A stretch of DNA of 64,000 nt from Lachnobacterium bovis DSM 14045 (GTDB taxonomy: Bacteria; Bacillota; Clostridia; Lachnospirales; Lachnospiraceae): contig NZ_FNPG01000010.1 in NCBI RefSeq assembly GCF_900107245.1, positions 49,269 through 113,268 of the forward strand, given 5' to 3'. Of this stretch, positions 52,690 to 61,915 are shown piece by piece. A program made the translations under genes and the position numbers. The notes beneath the pieces were generated by a model, which saw nothing but the letters and a program-made list of their open reading frames with translations, was not told the origin of the DNA and searched no databases. The first letter of the stretch is position 1, and the number at the start of each line of letters is the position of its first letter.

Positions 52690-55203
52690 TTACTCAACAT
52701 AAGTAAAATATGTATTCTGTCCTGCTGCAAACATAGCATCAGCTGCTTGATATGAATATGGTTTAGTTACTGTTGTTACTGGATCATAAATAAACACAGT
52801 TGACTCACTATATCCAACTACTAACACTGCTGTATCATTGCCAGTCATACCCATTACAGGCACTCCTTTACTTACATAATACAACAATTCTGAGCTACTA
52901 TTGCCTTTTAGTTTAATAACCTTTTTGTGTTTAATTTTTTCTTGCAATATTTCTTTAATGTTTTTTTTCGAATTAACACTTTCTTGAACAGATGCATTCT
53001 TATCAACTTGACCAACTAAAGCACTCATGGCCTTAACCAAACCACTACCATTCGCATCGTTAGCATTATATGTAACATCATTAAATGGTTGACAGTTACT
53101 CTTGCGAGCCTTTTGCCAAACTGTCTCTCCTTTTGCATTAATGATAACGCCGCTATTAGCATTAGCTACTCTAATAACATTAGACAAATTATCTGACAAT
53201 GCAATAACATGGCCCTTCGCATATGCTCTGTAGTTTTCCTCTGATTCAGAACCTTTAATGTTGACTGTCAAAGCATCAATATCTCTGTCTACTATTTTTG
53301 CATCTAGTCTAACCATCTTTTTATTTTTTATTTCATTTTTCAAATTAATATATATTTGAGTTTGCATTTTGTCAGTAATCACTGTTCCGATAGTTGCAAA
53401 AACATTAGTATCCGCTTCTCTATTCATAATACTATCGACTGTTCCATCTGCTAAAGCTATGTTAATCGTGTAATTATCGATACTTGCATCAACAACAGCT
53501 TTATCTGCAGAAGCATACTCTTTTAACAGACCTACTTTATTATTTTTGTATTTTACAATTTTAATTGCTTTAATCGGGAAGTTAGTATTGCCTGCACTAT
53601 CAACGCTCACTTCTCTTTCATTTGCAACTGCGTATACAAAATCATCCTCTATAAAGCCGATTGGTTTTAACATATATCCATTATCTTCTTTTATTTCGAC
53701 TTTTTTCATATCATTTAAATTTATTAGATTTAAACTTTTGCCGTATGTTTTTCCTTTATTTGATGCCCATGCAACAAACTGATTATCTTTTGAATATGTA
53801 TACGTATTGTCTTTCAAATTACTAATTATTTTTTCTGATGTAGAATTTGATAAATCTATTTTTTGTAAATCGCCATTTATTTTGATAAATACTTCATTAT
53901 CGTTATTCTCATAAACAAAACCACCTAATTTAGCTTTAACAATTTCATATGGCTGATTCATAGGAATAAACGATTCTTCTTTAACAGAACCCGTTATACC
54001 ATCATAATGATATATACCTACTCCGACATCACCTTCATGATCGCCTCGATTCATATAACCATCTACAACAAAATCAACACTTCCAGCCTCATCTACTTTA
54101 ATAATCATGATACTGTGTTTGTTGTTGTTTGATCTAACATCAATTTTATCACTATCTTTAAAACTAAATGCTCTTGTTATTGTATTTTTTGAAATGTTAT
54201 AGCTCCATAAATCACCTTGCTGAACAAATGCAACAACTCCACCAGCCTCTGAAACTTTGTAATTAACATTTTCATTTGTAATTCCTAGTTTCAACTGTGA
54301 GCCATTATATATAAAATTATTCGTAGTATCAAATATTTTATCTACATTCCTTTCAAAATCTAATACATACATTCTTGTAGCAGAATATCTTAATCTATAA
54401 TATTCTTCAACATTATAATATTCTTTATTTCCCTCTTGATTAACCGCACTTACAACATATGTTGATGTAATAACTTTATACGAATCATTTATTTCATTTA
54501 TATTATATACCGGTTTTACAACTTCTTCAGGTGATAAATCGCCCCATGTTACCTGTGATACTGAATTTGATAAATCAACATGTGACAAAGTTGTATCTTT
54601 TGTACGATTTAGTTCCATATATTTTGGCAAAAAATCTTTTGCTTTTTCTTTATCAAATGTAACATCGTGGAACTCTTTTGCAAAATCTAAGCACTCATTT
54701 TCACCTAAGCCCTTAGTTGCCATTACACGAGTGTAATAGTACATTGGTTTATCTTCGGAAAGTAATTTAATTTCTAAAGTATATTCAACATTTTTTTCCA
54801 GTTTTTTCTCAAAATCTAAATCTATTAAAAACTGTCCAGTTTTAGTTGAACTACTGACATTATTATCTGAGGAAATAACTTTTTTGCCGTTAGTTGAATA
54901 TACCTTAAAACTAACCTTATCAACTTTAGTATCATATGCATTTACATTAACAGATAATTTCTGATTTGCACCAACTGGTGTAATTATATTTTTGATTGAT
55001 GGTATATCTATCTTTTTTCTGTAACCAAACAATCTATTTATTGTGTTTCCCTGCTTTTTAAATTCAACTATAGGAAAAGTTTCTTCACTCATTTGCTTAG
55101 TTGTTTCACTTTGAATATCATTTGTTATGATTTCAAACAAAATAGCTGAGAGCAAGAAAACGCCTAATAGTATTAATATTTTAAAAGTAAATTTATTCTT
55201 CAT
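52690..55203 (-). CDS. Large membrane-anchored protein with propeller-like middle and C39-like end
   Basis: I do not recognise a named family. The 837-residue protein has an N-terminal membrane helix (about 8-27). An immunoglobulin-like part (about 75-170) follows, then a repeated beta region with many 'xxxYxxDNQFVAWAS'-type blades (about 300-560). The last 150 residues look like a C39-type peptidase domain (GSGLVKAMSALVG and VLVVGYSESTVFIYDP). The expected catalytic Cys is replaced by Ser or Gly and the expected His by Thr, so it is probably inactive. It sits outside the cell. It is 9 nt after the EamA-type gene, so the two are co-transcribed. Confidence 0.6.
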   Translation of the reverse strand: MKNKFTFKILILLGVFLLSAILFEIITNDIQSETTKQMSEETFPIVEFKKQGNTINRLFGYRKKIDIPSIKNIITPVGANQKLSVNVNAYDTKVDKVSFKVYSTNGKKVISSDNNVSSSTKTGQFLIDLDFEKKLEKNVEYTLEIKLLSEDKPMYYYTRVMATKGLGENECLDFAKEFHDVTFDKEKAKDFLPKYMELNRTKDTTLSHVDLSNSVSQVTWGDLSPEEVVKPVYNINEINDSYKVITSTYVVSAVNQEGNKEYYNVEEYYRLRYSATRMYVLDFERNVDKIFDTTNNFIYNGSQLKLGITNENVNYKVSEAGGVVAFVQQGDLWSYNISKNTITRAFSFKDSDKIDVRSNNNKHSIMIIKVDEAGSVDFVVDGYMNRGDHEGDVGVGIYHYDGITGSVKEESFIPMNQPYEIVKAKLGGFVYENNDNEVFIKINGDLQKIDLSNSTSEKIISNLKDNTYTYSKDNQFVAWASNKGKTYGKSLNLINLNDMKKVEIKEDNGYMLKPIGFIEDDFVYAVANEREVSVDSAGNTNFPIKAIKIVKYKNNKVGLLKEYASADKAVVDASIDNYTINIALADGTVDSIMNREADTNVFATIGTVITDKMQTQIYINLKNEIKNKKMVRLDAKIVDRDIDALTVNIKGSESEENYRAYAKGHVIALSDNLSNVIRVANANSGVIINAKGETVWQKARKSNCQPFNDVTYNANDANGSGLVKAMSALVGQVDKNASVQESVNSKKNIKEILQEKIKHKKVIKLKGNSSSELLYYVSKGVPVMGMTGNDTAVLVVGYSESTVFIYDPVTTVTKPYSYQAADAMFAAGQNTYFTYVE

Positions 55204-55212
55204 ATTATCACC

Positions 55213-56124
55213 CTAACCTATTGAAATATTTATTGGAATAACTTCTCCGGGGATATTTAATAAGATCCTACCAAAAATCAAAATTCCAATACCTATCCAT
55301 GCTTTTTTTGATAATTTTTCCCTGAAAAAAATCACTGCAACTAAAGCTATAACTAACACATTGAAGCATTTTAAATACTTAATAAATTCCTGATTGCCCT
55401 GGATTTCAATCGGCAACTCACTAATTTTCTTAGGGATATTTTCTGCATATACAAAAACCAAGCCTGCAATAATTCCTGCAATCGCACCCAAAAATGGCAT
55501 TTCTCCAACTGAATGAATTACACCTGACGCAAAAACATAAACCCACACTACTACTACACCAACTAATAATTCTGCGGCTTTAATATCATCACTTGCAAGA
55601 ACTTGTGCATTTTTTTCTACTAAAATCTGTCCAAGAGCACTGCACAATGCTGCACCAAATAACGGAGCAAAATTTTTTACATTATCGCCTGTTAATTCAT
55701 TACCTAAAACTACGCCTGCAAAAATCAAAACAATAGCTGTACCCTGTGTAAAATTAGTAGGTGTTTTTAGCCAGAATATCCTAATAATATTTTCAAATAC
55801 AATTTCAGCACCATAATAAGCAATTACTGATTTGGTAATTTCAATTGATGACAAACCTTTAAACAATAGCATCCATGCCAAACCACTTAATATACCTGCA
55901 ATCAAAAATACAAACAGTAGATTTTGATCACCTGATACTTTATTAACTTCATTTGACATTTTAACAAAATCTCTTTTATCCGAGATATTTCTAAACAAAA
56001 ATACTACTGTAATAAAAATAGCTGTTACTAAACTATATGCTGTTTTTTTCATAGCCACTTTAATTAAAATGTAAAATACTCCAGTTAGAATTAACATTCC
56101 AAATATGTAATATAATCCTGTCAT
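55213..56124 (-). CDS. EamA-like (DMT superfamily) transporter
   Basis: The 303-residue membrane protein has nine or ten helices in two similar halves, with EamA-like patterns GLAWMLLFKGLSSIEI and a late FFREKLSKKAWIGIGIL. DMT proteins export amino acids, nucleotides or other metabolites, or flip lipids. The substrate is unknown. It shares a transcript with the large anchored protein below it, which suggests the two act together at the envelope. Confidence 0.7.
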   Translation of the reverse strand: MTGLYYIFGMLILTGVFYILIKVAMKKTAYSLVTAIFITVVFLFRNISDKRDFVKMSNEVNKVSGDQNLLFVFLIAGILSGLAWMLLFKGLSSIEITKSVIAYYGAEIVFENIIRIFWLKTPTNFTQGTAIVLIFAGVVLGNELTGDNVKNFAPLFGAALCSALGQILVEKNAQVLASDDIKAAELLVGVVVVWVYVFASGVIHSVGEMPFLGAIAGIIAGLVFVYAENIPKKISELPIEIQGNQEFIKYLKCFNVLVIALVAVIFFREKLSKKAWIGIGILIFGRILLNIPGEVIPINISIG

Positions 56125-56242
56125 TTTTTTGCTCCTTTAGTCTTAATCTATTGCGTTCATATTGCTTGTTAGTTATCTTTAGAATGTGTTTCATAACAAT
56201 TCCCCATCATTTAATTTAACCACATATATTGATTTTACGCAA

Positions 56243-56309
56243 CAAAAAAAGAGCCAAGCCTTCAATTAGTTTCTATTAACATAAAAACTTTAGTGAAGAT
56301 TGACTCTTT
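56243..56309 (-). terminator. Terminator after the Yip1-like zinc-ribbon gene
   Basis: On the minus strand AAGAGTCAATCTTCA pairs with TGAAGGCTTGGCTCTT with two G-U pairs and one offset, and seven T follow. It ends the three-gene transcript started near 59.7 kb. Confidence 0.85.
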
Positions 56310-56378
56310 TATTTATAAGTATTTAAAAATTCAAACTGAATATAAATTTACTTTTTGTAAATCTAATAGTTTATTATT

Positions 56379-57596
56379 TTATAATCCGAAAGAACTTCCC
56401 TTTGTTGAGAATCCAGTAAGTGATCTAGTAAGTGAATCACCAATTATATTTGTACCAATTCTTAAAGTTAAATATTCAACAATAAACATTACTGCAAACA
56501 CTGCTAACCAAATTAAAACCTTTTGTTTTCCCCTTGGGCACTGAGTGCAATCATCTGCTGTAATAATTACAATAATTCCCCACATTGTTGTAAGAGAATA
56601 AATAGCTACAGCGAATTGAATATTAATAAATAAGCAAAGTACAACTAATAGTCTACCTACAGTCAATGCAATTGATCTTGTAGAAACCAATTTAAGTTCT
56701 TGAGTATAAGATGTCTTCTTGCCCATAATAGCATGTGCACCTAAAGCTACTGCCGCAAAAATAAATGATGCAATGGCAGAAAAAATTAATGCAACAAAGA
56801 AAATCAATGCATAATTTATATCTAGACCAGATGACATATATTTAGATGAATACGAAGAACTTAATGAACTAGTAAATCCTGAAAAAGCCTTCATGTAAAA
56901 TGAATAAATCATTGATACAAGATAACTATAAATTTTTCCTACTGAAACGCATGCTAATGTTGCTGTAGCAATTGCCTGTAATACAATAAATACAAATGAA
57001 ATTTTAAAATCTCCTGTAGCAACATATGCTTTATTTGATTCTTCTGTATTTGTAAAGAATCCTTTTAAAGTTCCCCAAAGTTCTTTAAAGAAAACATTCT
57101 GTTTCTGATATCCATACTGATTTCCATTATAATATCCCTGATTTGGCATATTGTATTGCATGTTATTCTGTTGATATCCGTATCCTGCATTCTGCATGTT
57201 ATTCTGCTGATAATCATATCCTGCATTCTGCATATTATTCTGCATGTTGTTCTGCTGATAATCATATCCTGCATTCTGCATATTATTCTGCATGTTGTTT
57301 TGCTGATAATCATATCCTACATTCTGCATATTATTCTGCATGTTGTTCTGCTGATAATCATATCCTACATTCTGCATGTTGTTTTGCATATTAACTTCAG
57401 CATTATTGCTAGCCATATCGTTAACCTCATTATTTGCATTAACATCACTAGCATTATTTACTGTAGCATTCTGTACATTTTCTGTTTCAGCTAAATTTTC
57501 ATTAGCATTATCATTTTGTAATGTAGCCTGTCCTTGGCAATTACAAACTTCACCTTCTTGTAATGGTCTTCCACATCTAGTGCAAAAATTTGCCAT
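56379..57596 (-). CDS. Zinc-ribbon membrane protein with Asn/Gln-rich repeats (Yip1-like)
   Basis: The 405-residue protein starts with a zinc ribbon (CTRCGRP and CNCQG), then an Asn-rich linker. Four 16-residue repeats and one shorter copy (unit MQNNMQNAGYDYQQNN) follow at about residues 70-145. Five hydrophobic helices after residue 200 resemble a Yip1-type domain (a family of membrane proteins of unclear role). The repeats are on the cytoplasmic side. It follows the other zinc-ribbon gene by 23 nt. Function unknown. Confidence 0.7.
   Translation of the reverse strand: MANFCTRCGRPLQEGEVCNCQGQATLQNDNANENLAETENVQNATVNNASDVNANNEVNDMASNNAEVNMQNNMQNVGYDYQQNNMQNNMQNVGYDYQQNNMQNNMQNAGYDYQQNNMQNNMQNAGYDYQQNNMQNAGYGYQQNNMQYNMPNQGYYNGNQYGYQKQNVFFKELWGTLKGFFTNTEESNKAYVATGDFKISFVFIVLQAIATATLACVSVGKIYSYLVSMIYSFYMKAFSGFTSSLSSSYSSKYMSSGLDINYALIFFVALIFSAIASFIFAAVALGAHAIMGKKTSYTQELKLVSTRSIALTVGRLLVVLCLFINIQFAVAIYSLTTMWGIIVIITADDCTQCPRGKQKVLIWLAVFAVMFIVEYLTLRIGTNIIGDSLTRSLTGFSTKGSSFGL
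57162..57389. repeat. 48-bp tandem repeats in the Yip1-like gene
   Basis: Four 48-bp units (57198-57389) and one 36-bp unit (57162-57197) encode the Asn/Gln/Met/Tyr repeats. The units are nearly identical at DNA level, so their number may vary among strains through slippage. Confidence 0.9.
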
Positions 57597-57619
57597 TTTA
57601 CTTTCCTCCTAAATTTTAA

Positions 57620-59152
57620 TTATAAAACAAAAAATGAAATACGGGTAATTACCCAACCTTTTTTCTCATCATATTTGTAACTTATACTAACGTGTCCATC
57701 TATATCTTTATCTTTTTCGATATTTGAAAGTGTTGTACCTTCAACTCTTCCAACTACTTCGTCACACTTACCTTCTAGCTTTATTCTAACAGATGGATGT
57801 TCACTTGAGTTATCAATAACATCAGCTTCCATAGATGTAAATTGCATATTACATTTACCTTCTTCATAATTTGAATGTGTAAAATCATCACACAAATCAT
57901 CATACTCATAACTTGATGAAGTGCCAAAATACTTTTTAACTTTGCTATAATCATCACACATCTGTGCTGATTGTACAATTTTAGTAAAATCTTTTTTTGC
58001 TTTCTTAAGTAAATCTTTTTGATCATTGTCACTCAAACTTAATCTTGTTAAAGAAATAAATGATGACGGATTTTCACCAACTACAACTTTTGAACCAATA
58101 ATTCTAGTAACTGTAATCTTAGAACGACCTTTTACTTTAACAGAGAGCTTATACTGTCCTGCATATAAAGCTGGAATAGTATATGTTTCTGAAGAACTAG
58201 ACTTATTTGTTATATATTTTCTTGAAACTTCTACGCCATTTATATATAGCTTTGCATTTTTAGGAACAAGCATCGTTACTTTTCTAGAAACTACTTGTCC
58301 ACAATCAATATTCCATTTTTTAAAGAAAATGAAACTTCTTGACTTCGACTCAGTTCCTGCTAAAGTAAGAGTACCTTTTTTCCCGTTTTTTGTTTCAATG
58401 TTGTATTTACGAGTTTTTCTTCCTGGAAAATCGTATCTGTTATCATCTTCTTTGTTAACTAATTTTCCTTGGAATTTCTTATCTAAATCAAATGATTCTT
58501 TAAAATTCTTCTCTGTTAAGAAAGATTTATCTTCTGCATCTGCGTACTTATTAATTGTCTTATAATCATAATTTGTTACAGCTTTATAGTATCTGTCAGC
58601 TGTATTGCTATAATTTGCTTGGCTATTACCAACACAAACAAAAACAACAAAAGCTACAACTGCAGCTGCAATAGTTCCAATTAAGACCTTAGCTGCATTA
58701 GACATAGGCTTTCTTGGCATTCCTTGATTTTGGAAGCCTTGATTTGGCATTCCCTGATTCTGAAAACCTTGGTTTGGCATTCCCTGATTCTGGAAGCCTT
58801 GGTTTGGCATTCCCTGATTCTGGAAGCCTTGGTTTGGCATTCCCTGATTTTGGAAGCCTTGGTTTGGCATTCCCTGATTCTGAAAACCTTGGTTTTGATT
58901 AGCATTATTATCAACGCCATTATTTGTTGTACTATATGAATAATCAAATGAAACTGATTCATTATTTGTATCCTTTGTTTCATTTGACGATGTCTCAGTT
59001 TTATTTAAAGAAACACGTGCCTCAGTACCTACAGCAGATTCTTGTTGAGTTGTACTTGTATTTTCAACAACGGTTTCTTCTAGTTTTGCTCCGCATGAGC
59101 CACAGAAAACTGCACCTTGTTCATTTTCTGCTCCGCATTTATTACAAACCAT
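57620..59152 (-). CDS. Zinc-ribbon membrane protein with NQGFQNQGMP repeats (TcaA-like)
   Basis: The 510-residue protein has an N-terminal zinc ribbon (CNKCGAENEQGAVFCGSCG) and six 10-residue repeats NQGFQNQGMP at about residues 87-146. One membrane helix follows (about 157-175), then an extracytoplasmic beta-rich region with KVTMLVPKNAKLYINGVEVS and YTIPALYAGQYKLSVKVKG, as in the TcaA/YvbJ family. TcaA in Staphylococcus aureus affects glycopeptide sensitivity; the role here is unknown. AGGAGGAAAGTTTG precedes the ATG. The 13-nt gap to the YARHG gene supports one operon. Confidence 0.8.
   Translation of the reverse strand: MVCNKCGAENEQGAVFCGSCGAKLEETVVENTSTTQQESAVGTEARVSLNKTETSSNETKDTNNESVSFDYSYSTTNNGVDNNANQNQGFQNQGMPNQGFQNQGMPNQGFQNQGMPNQGFQNQGMPNQGFQNQGMPNQGFQNQGMPRKPMSNAAKVLIGTIAAAVVAFVVFVCVGNSQANYSNTADRYYKAVTNYDYKTINKYADAEDKSFLTEKNFKESFDLDKKFQGKLVNKEDDNRYDFPGRKTRKYNIETKNGKKGTLTLAGTESKSRSFIFFKKWNIDCGQVVSRKVTMLVPKNAKLYINGVEVSRKYITNKSSSSETYTIPALYAGQYKLSVKVKGRSKITVTRIIGSKVVVGENPSSFISLTRLSLSDNDQKDLLKKAKKDFTKIVQSAQMCDDYSKVKKYFGTSSSYEYDDLCDDFTHSNYEEGKCNMQFTSMEADVIDNSSEHPSVRIKLEGKCDEVVGRVEGTTLSNIEKDKDIDGHVSISYKYDEKKGWVITRISFFVL
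58715..58894. repeat. Six 30-bp tandem repeats in the TcaA-like gene
   Basis: Six 30-bp units encode NQGFQNQGMP. Units differ by only a few synonymous changes (for example Gln codons). Copy number may vary by slippage. Confidence 0.93.
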
Positions 59153-59164
59153 CAAACTTTCCTC

Positions 59165-59722
59165 CTAAAAAGCAATATATGTCAAATTATGTTTCTCTTG
59201 ATATTTATCAATAAAATCTATATTATCTATTTCCACTTGAGCAATCTGATCATGTGGATTTGGTGTATACCAATGTTTACTGCCAAAATAATCTGAGAAT
59301 TCTTTTTCATTAAATGTTATTCCATGTCTAGCTAAGATTTCTGCCTTAGCAAATGTTAATTCTTTAGCAGACAAGCCACTTAAATCGGCATCAGATAATG
59401 CTGTAGTATTACTGTTTGCAATAATATAAGCATCAGGATTGCCCATTGCATCTTTACCCTTACCAGATTTGTCTACTTTTTTCTGAGAATCTTGAAGAGA
59501 AAACTTGAATTCTCCCAAATCATAATCAGTTATGTAAGACGATGTGTAATTATTTTTAATTACTTTTTGAGCCTTTCTTGATACAAGTTTATTATCTTTA
59601 CTTACTCCATTAGTTACTACCATTGCAATTGATGTAACAACACATAATAGAACAACAATACCACTGATTATATATCCTATTATTACACCAACATTTTGTT
59701 GAGACTGTCCTTTCTGTTGCAT
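59165..59722 (-). CDS. YARHG-domain membrane-anchored protein
   Basis: The 185-residue protein has an N-terminal membrane helix (about 12-33) and a C-terminal YARHG domain (KAEILARHGITFNEKEFSDYFGSKHWYTPN). YARHG is an extracytoplasmic domain of unknown function found in cell-wall and surface proteins. The helix and domain order place the domain outside. It is first in a three-gene run with the two repeat-rich zinc-ribbon proteins. A good ribosome site precedes the ATG (AAAGGAGTTACT). Confidence 0.83.
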   Translation of the reverse strand: MQQKGQSQQNVGVIIGYIISGIVVLLCVVTSIAMVVTNGVSKDNKLVSRKAQKVIKNNYTSSYITDYDLGEFKFSLQDSQKKVDKSGKGKDAMGNPDAYIIANSNTTALSDADLSGLSAKELTFAKAEILARHGITFNEKEFSDYFGSKHWYTPNPHDQIAQVEIDNIDFIDKYQEKHNLTYIAF

Positions 59723-60077
59723 AGTAACTCCTTTCTTTTATTTATTTTTGCTTACGCAAATCCTCTTCTTGTAAATTATACCAAATCAGTCTTGGTTATT
59801 CTACTTGATTCATCAAATCTGTACAATTTTTTTAATTTTTTATAAATTTATCTTTAAAAATATAAATATTATATAAAAATTATATAAATAAAATATAAAT
59901 TTACACCCATATTATCATTTTTTACCAAAAAAGCCTTTTAGGTTCGATTCTATATAGACATTTTTCCTCATACTAAATACTATCTAACGAAAAAAGTAGA
60001 TTGTAATAAAATATCATTTTATCAAGCAGACATATACTATCAACCATAACTTATAGTTATGTCGAAATTTTTGCGCA
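59723..60077. other. AT-rich gene-free stretch upstream of the YARHG gene
   Basis: No gene is seen. It is AT-rich with a small perfect hairpin CATAACT-TAT-AGTTATG near 60047-60063. It should hold the promoter for the YARHG-led operon, but none is clear. Confidence 0.4.
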
Positions 60078-60110
60078 CAAAAAAACGAGATACCGTAATG
60101 ATATCTCGTT
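60078..60110 (-). terminator. Terminator of tRNA-Gln copy 2
   Basis: AACGAGATA pairs with TATCTCGTT on the minus strand, and TTTTTTT follows. It differs in sequence from the terminator of copy 1. Confidence 0.88.
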
Positions 60111-60122
60111 TCCATTTATTAA

Positions 60123-60194
60123 CTGCCCCACAAGGATTCGAACCTTGAAATGACGGAGTCAGAGTCCGTTGCCTTACCGTTTGGCGATGGGGCA
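60123..60194 (-). tRNA. tRNA-Gln (CTG), copy 2
   Basis: This 72-nt sequence is identical to copy 1 at 23857-23928 over the whole tRNA, with anticodon CTG in ACGGA-CTCTGAC-TCCGT. CCA is not encoded. It too has its own perfect promoter and terminator. Confidence 0.97.
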
Positions 60195-60214
60195 TTGCCT
60201 CTCAACAGTTACTT

Positions 60215-60243
60215 ATTATATAACCTCCGGGCATATTTGTCAA
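60215..60243 (-). promoter_or_regulatory. Consensus sigma-A promoter of tRNA-Gln copy 2
   Basis: TTGACA (60238-60243) and TATAAT (60215-60220) are perfect hexamers, 17 nt apart, on the minus strand. Confidence 0.93.
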
Positions 60244-60277
60244 CAACTATTTTATATTTTTTTATAATTTTTATAAA

Positions 60278-61156
60278 TTATTTATGGCTTAACTTATTTC
60301 CAATCACTTCACCTTGATTTACGTGAATCTCATAGCCTTCTCTTGATGCCAACAATATATCTTCACAAATATCAACCTTATCTTTTTCAAAAGCCAAGAT
60401 AACTGTAGAACCACCAAATTCAAAACGTCCTTTTTCTTCTCCACGTTTTACAAAGTGCTTGTGATTAGCGTTATAATTTAAAATCCTGCCAACCAAAAGA
60501 GCCCCTACTTCCATAATAGCAACATTTCCAAAATTCTTACTTTTTAAAATAGAAAACTCTCTAGTATTTTCTTTATAAATCTTGTAACTGTCATTAGCTA
60601 TTGGATTAACTGTATGAAAAAAACCATTAATTCTATGATGTTCGCTTAAAAAACCATCATCAATAAAATGATATCTATGGTAGTCACTTACTGTTAATCT
60701 AAATATTAATAATTTACCGCCTTCATAATGTCTGGCAATTTTTTTACTTCTAAAAAGTTCTGCCATTGTATATTTTGTGTTTTTCACAGTGAAAATGCCA
60801 TCACTTGTAATATCATAAACACTTAGACGGCTGTCACAAGGCGAAACCAAATCTGATGCTTCAAACGAAACAACTCTCTTATCTTTTTTTACCCTTCTAG
60901 TAAAAAATTCATTAAACGAGTTATATTTTACATCTTCAAAATCACTCAAATCAATATTATTATTCTTTATAAATGGTTTAATCAAAAAAGTAGACATCTT
61001 TGAGTCTAAGAACTTTCCTGCCATTTTTGATACTGATGGTTGAATCAAAATCTTTAGTATTGAATTTCCTAATCTTGTTTTATAAAGAAAATCTAAACTC
61101 TTATTTTGTGCTTCATTATCAGCAATAACATTTCCTTGACGATTTAAACATTTCAT
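60278..61156 (-). CDS. psd: Phosphatidylserine decarboxylase
   Basis: It makes phosphatidylethanolamine by removing CO2 from phosphatidylserine. The 292-residue proenzyme has the HRYHFIDDG-type motif (SDYHRYHFIDDG) and the self-cleavage site FGGSTVILAF, in which GST gives the pyruvoyl group. The cleavage context is GGST rather than LGST, as in the clostridial branch. It ends the four-gene lipid operon with 69 nt after pssA. It has no clear own terminator. Confidence 0.94.
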   Translation of the reverse strand: MKCLNRQGNVIADNEAQNKSLDFLYKTRLGNSILKILIQPSVSKMAGKFLDSKMSTFLIKPFIKNNNIDLSDFEDVKYNSFNEFFTRRVKKDKRVVSFEASDLVSPCDSRLSVYDITSDGIFTVKNTKYTMAELFRSKKIARHYEGGKLLIFRLTVSDYHRYHFIDDGFLSEHHRINGFFHTVNPIANDSYKIYKENTREFSILKSKNFGNVAIMEVGALLVGRILNYNANHKHFVKRGEEKGRFEFGGSTVILAFEKDKVDICEDILLASREGYEIHVNQGEVIGNKLSHK

Positions 61157-61225
61157 TTAAATATGTTCTCCTTTAATGCTTTTTCTAGAAATAGCTTCCT
61201 TAATTTCACTTTTTGAAACTATTTA

Positions 61226-61915
61226 TTATTTTTGTTGATGAAAAATTGATGTAAACACCTTATTTTCAACATACTGCTTCTTACCACCTGTTTTATGTGG
61301 AACTATAACTGTTATAACAATCGCAATAGTAACAATTGCTACGAATGAAGCCAACTGTTTATTTGATGGTTTCTTCAATTTAAAATCAGTTATAAACAAT
61401 GTTCCTACTATAAATAGTAATCCTAATAAATTGTATTCCCAAACGCTTTGAGAAATATGCGAGTTAATTAAATATAAAATTGGCAAGAAAATTGTAATAC
61501 TTGTAATTGGAAGTCCGTGATAATACTTATTAACACCTTCTTCAACTTTTTGCCTATTTGTCTCTAATACATTAAAATATGCTAATCTAATTACTGAACA
61601 GATTAAATAATATCCAATAACAATCGATGCAAGAAGCCCTCTCATACCCATGCTGTAGCACAAAATTGTTGGAAAAACTCCAAAACAAATCACATCACAT
61701 AATGAATCAATCTGCACGCCAAATAATTTTTGGTCATCTGTTCTATTTTTTTTACTTCTGGCAACTTTTCCATCAAACATATCACATAAGCCTGATAATG
61801 CCAAACAGATTACTGCTATTGTAAACTGTCCTTCAATTGCCTGGAATATACCTACTGACGTACACAACAAACTAACATATGTTAAAATTACTGTATAATC
61901 ATAATACCCTATCAT
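61226..61915 (-). CDS. pssA: CDP-diacylglycerol-serine O-phosphatidyltransferase
   Basis: It joins serine to CDP-diacylglycerol to give phosphatidylserine, the substrate of psd. The 229-residue membrane protein has six or so helices and the CDP-alcohol motif DGKVARSKKNRT...GVQIDSLCD near residue 45 (spacing of 12 rather than 8 between Arg and Gly). The ATG overlaps the stop of the previous gene (ATGA), implying coupled translation. The serine substrate is inferred from the downstream psd. Confidence 0.92.
   Translation of the reverse strand: MIGYYDYTVILTYVSLLCTSVGIFQAIEGQFTIAVICLALSGLCDMFDGKVARSKKNRTDDQKLFGVQIDSLCDVICFGVFPTILCYSMGMRGLLASIVIGYYLICSVIRLAYFNVLETNRQKVEEGVNKYYHGLPITSITIFLPILYLINSHISQSVWEYNLLGLLFIVGTLFITDFKLKKPSNKQLASFVAIVTIAIVITVIVPHKTGGKKQYVENKVFTSIFHQQK

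Noticed and set aside
58026..58565. 179-codon plus-strand open frame in the TcaA-like gene
   Set aside because: It is a shadow of a well-supported minus-strand gene.
56379..58894. CRISPR array from the regular repeats
   Set aside because: The repeats are direct, without spacers, and are in frame with protein repeats in two genes.
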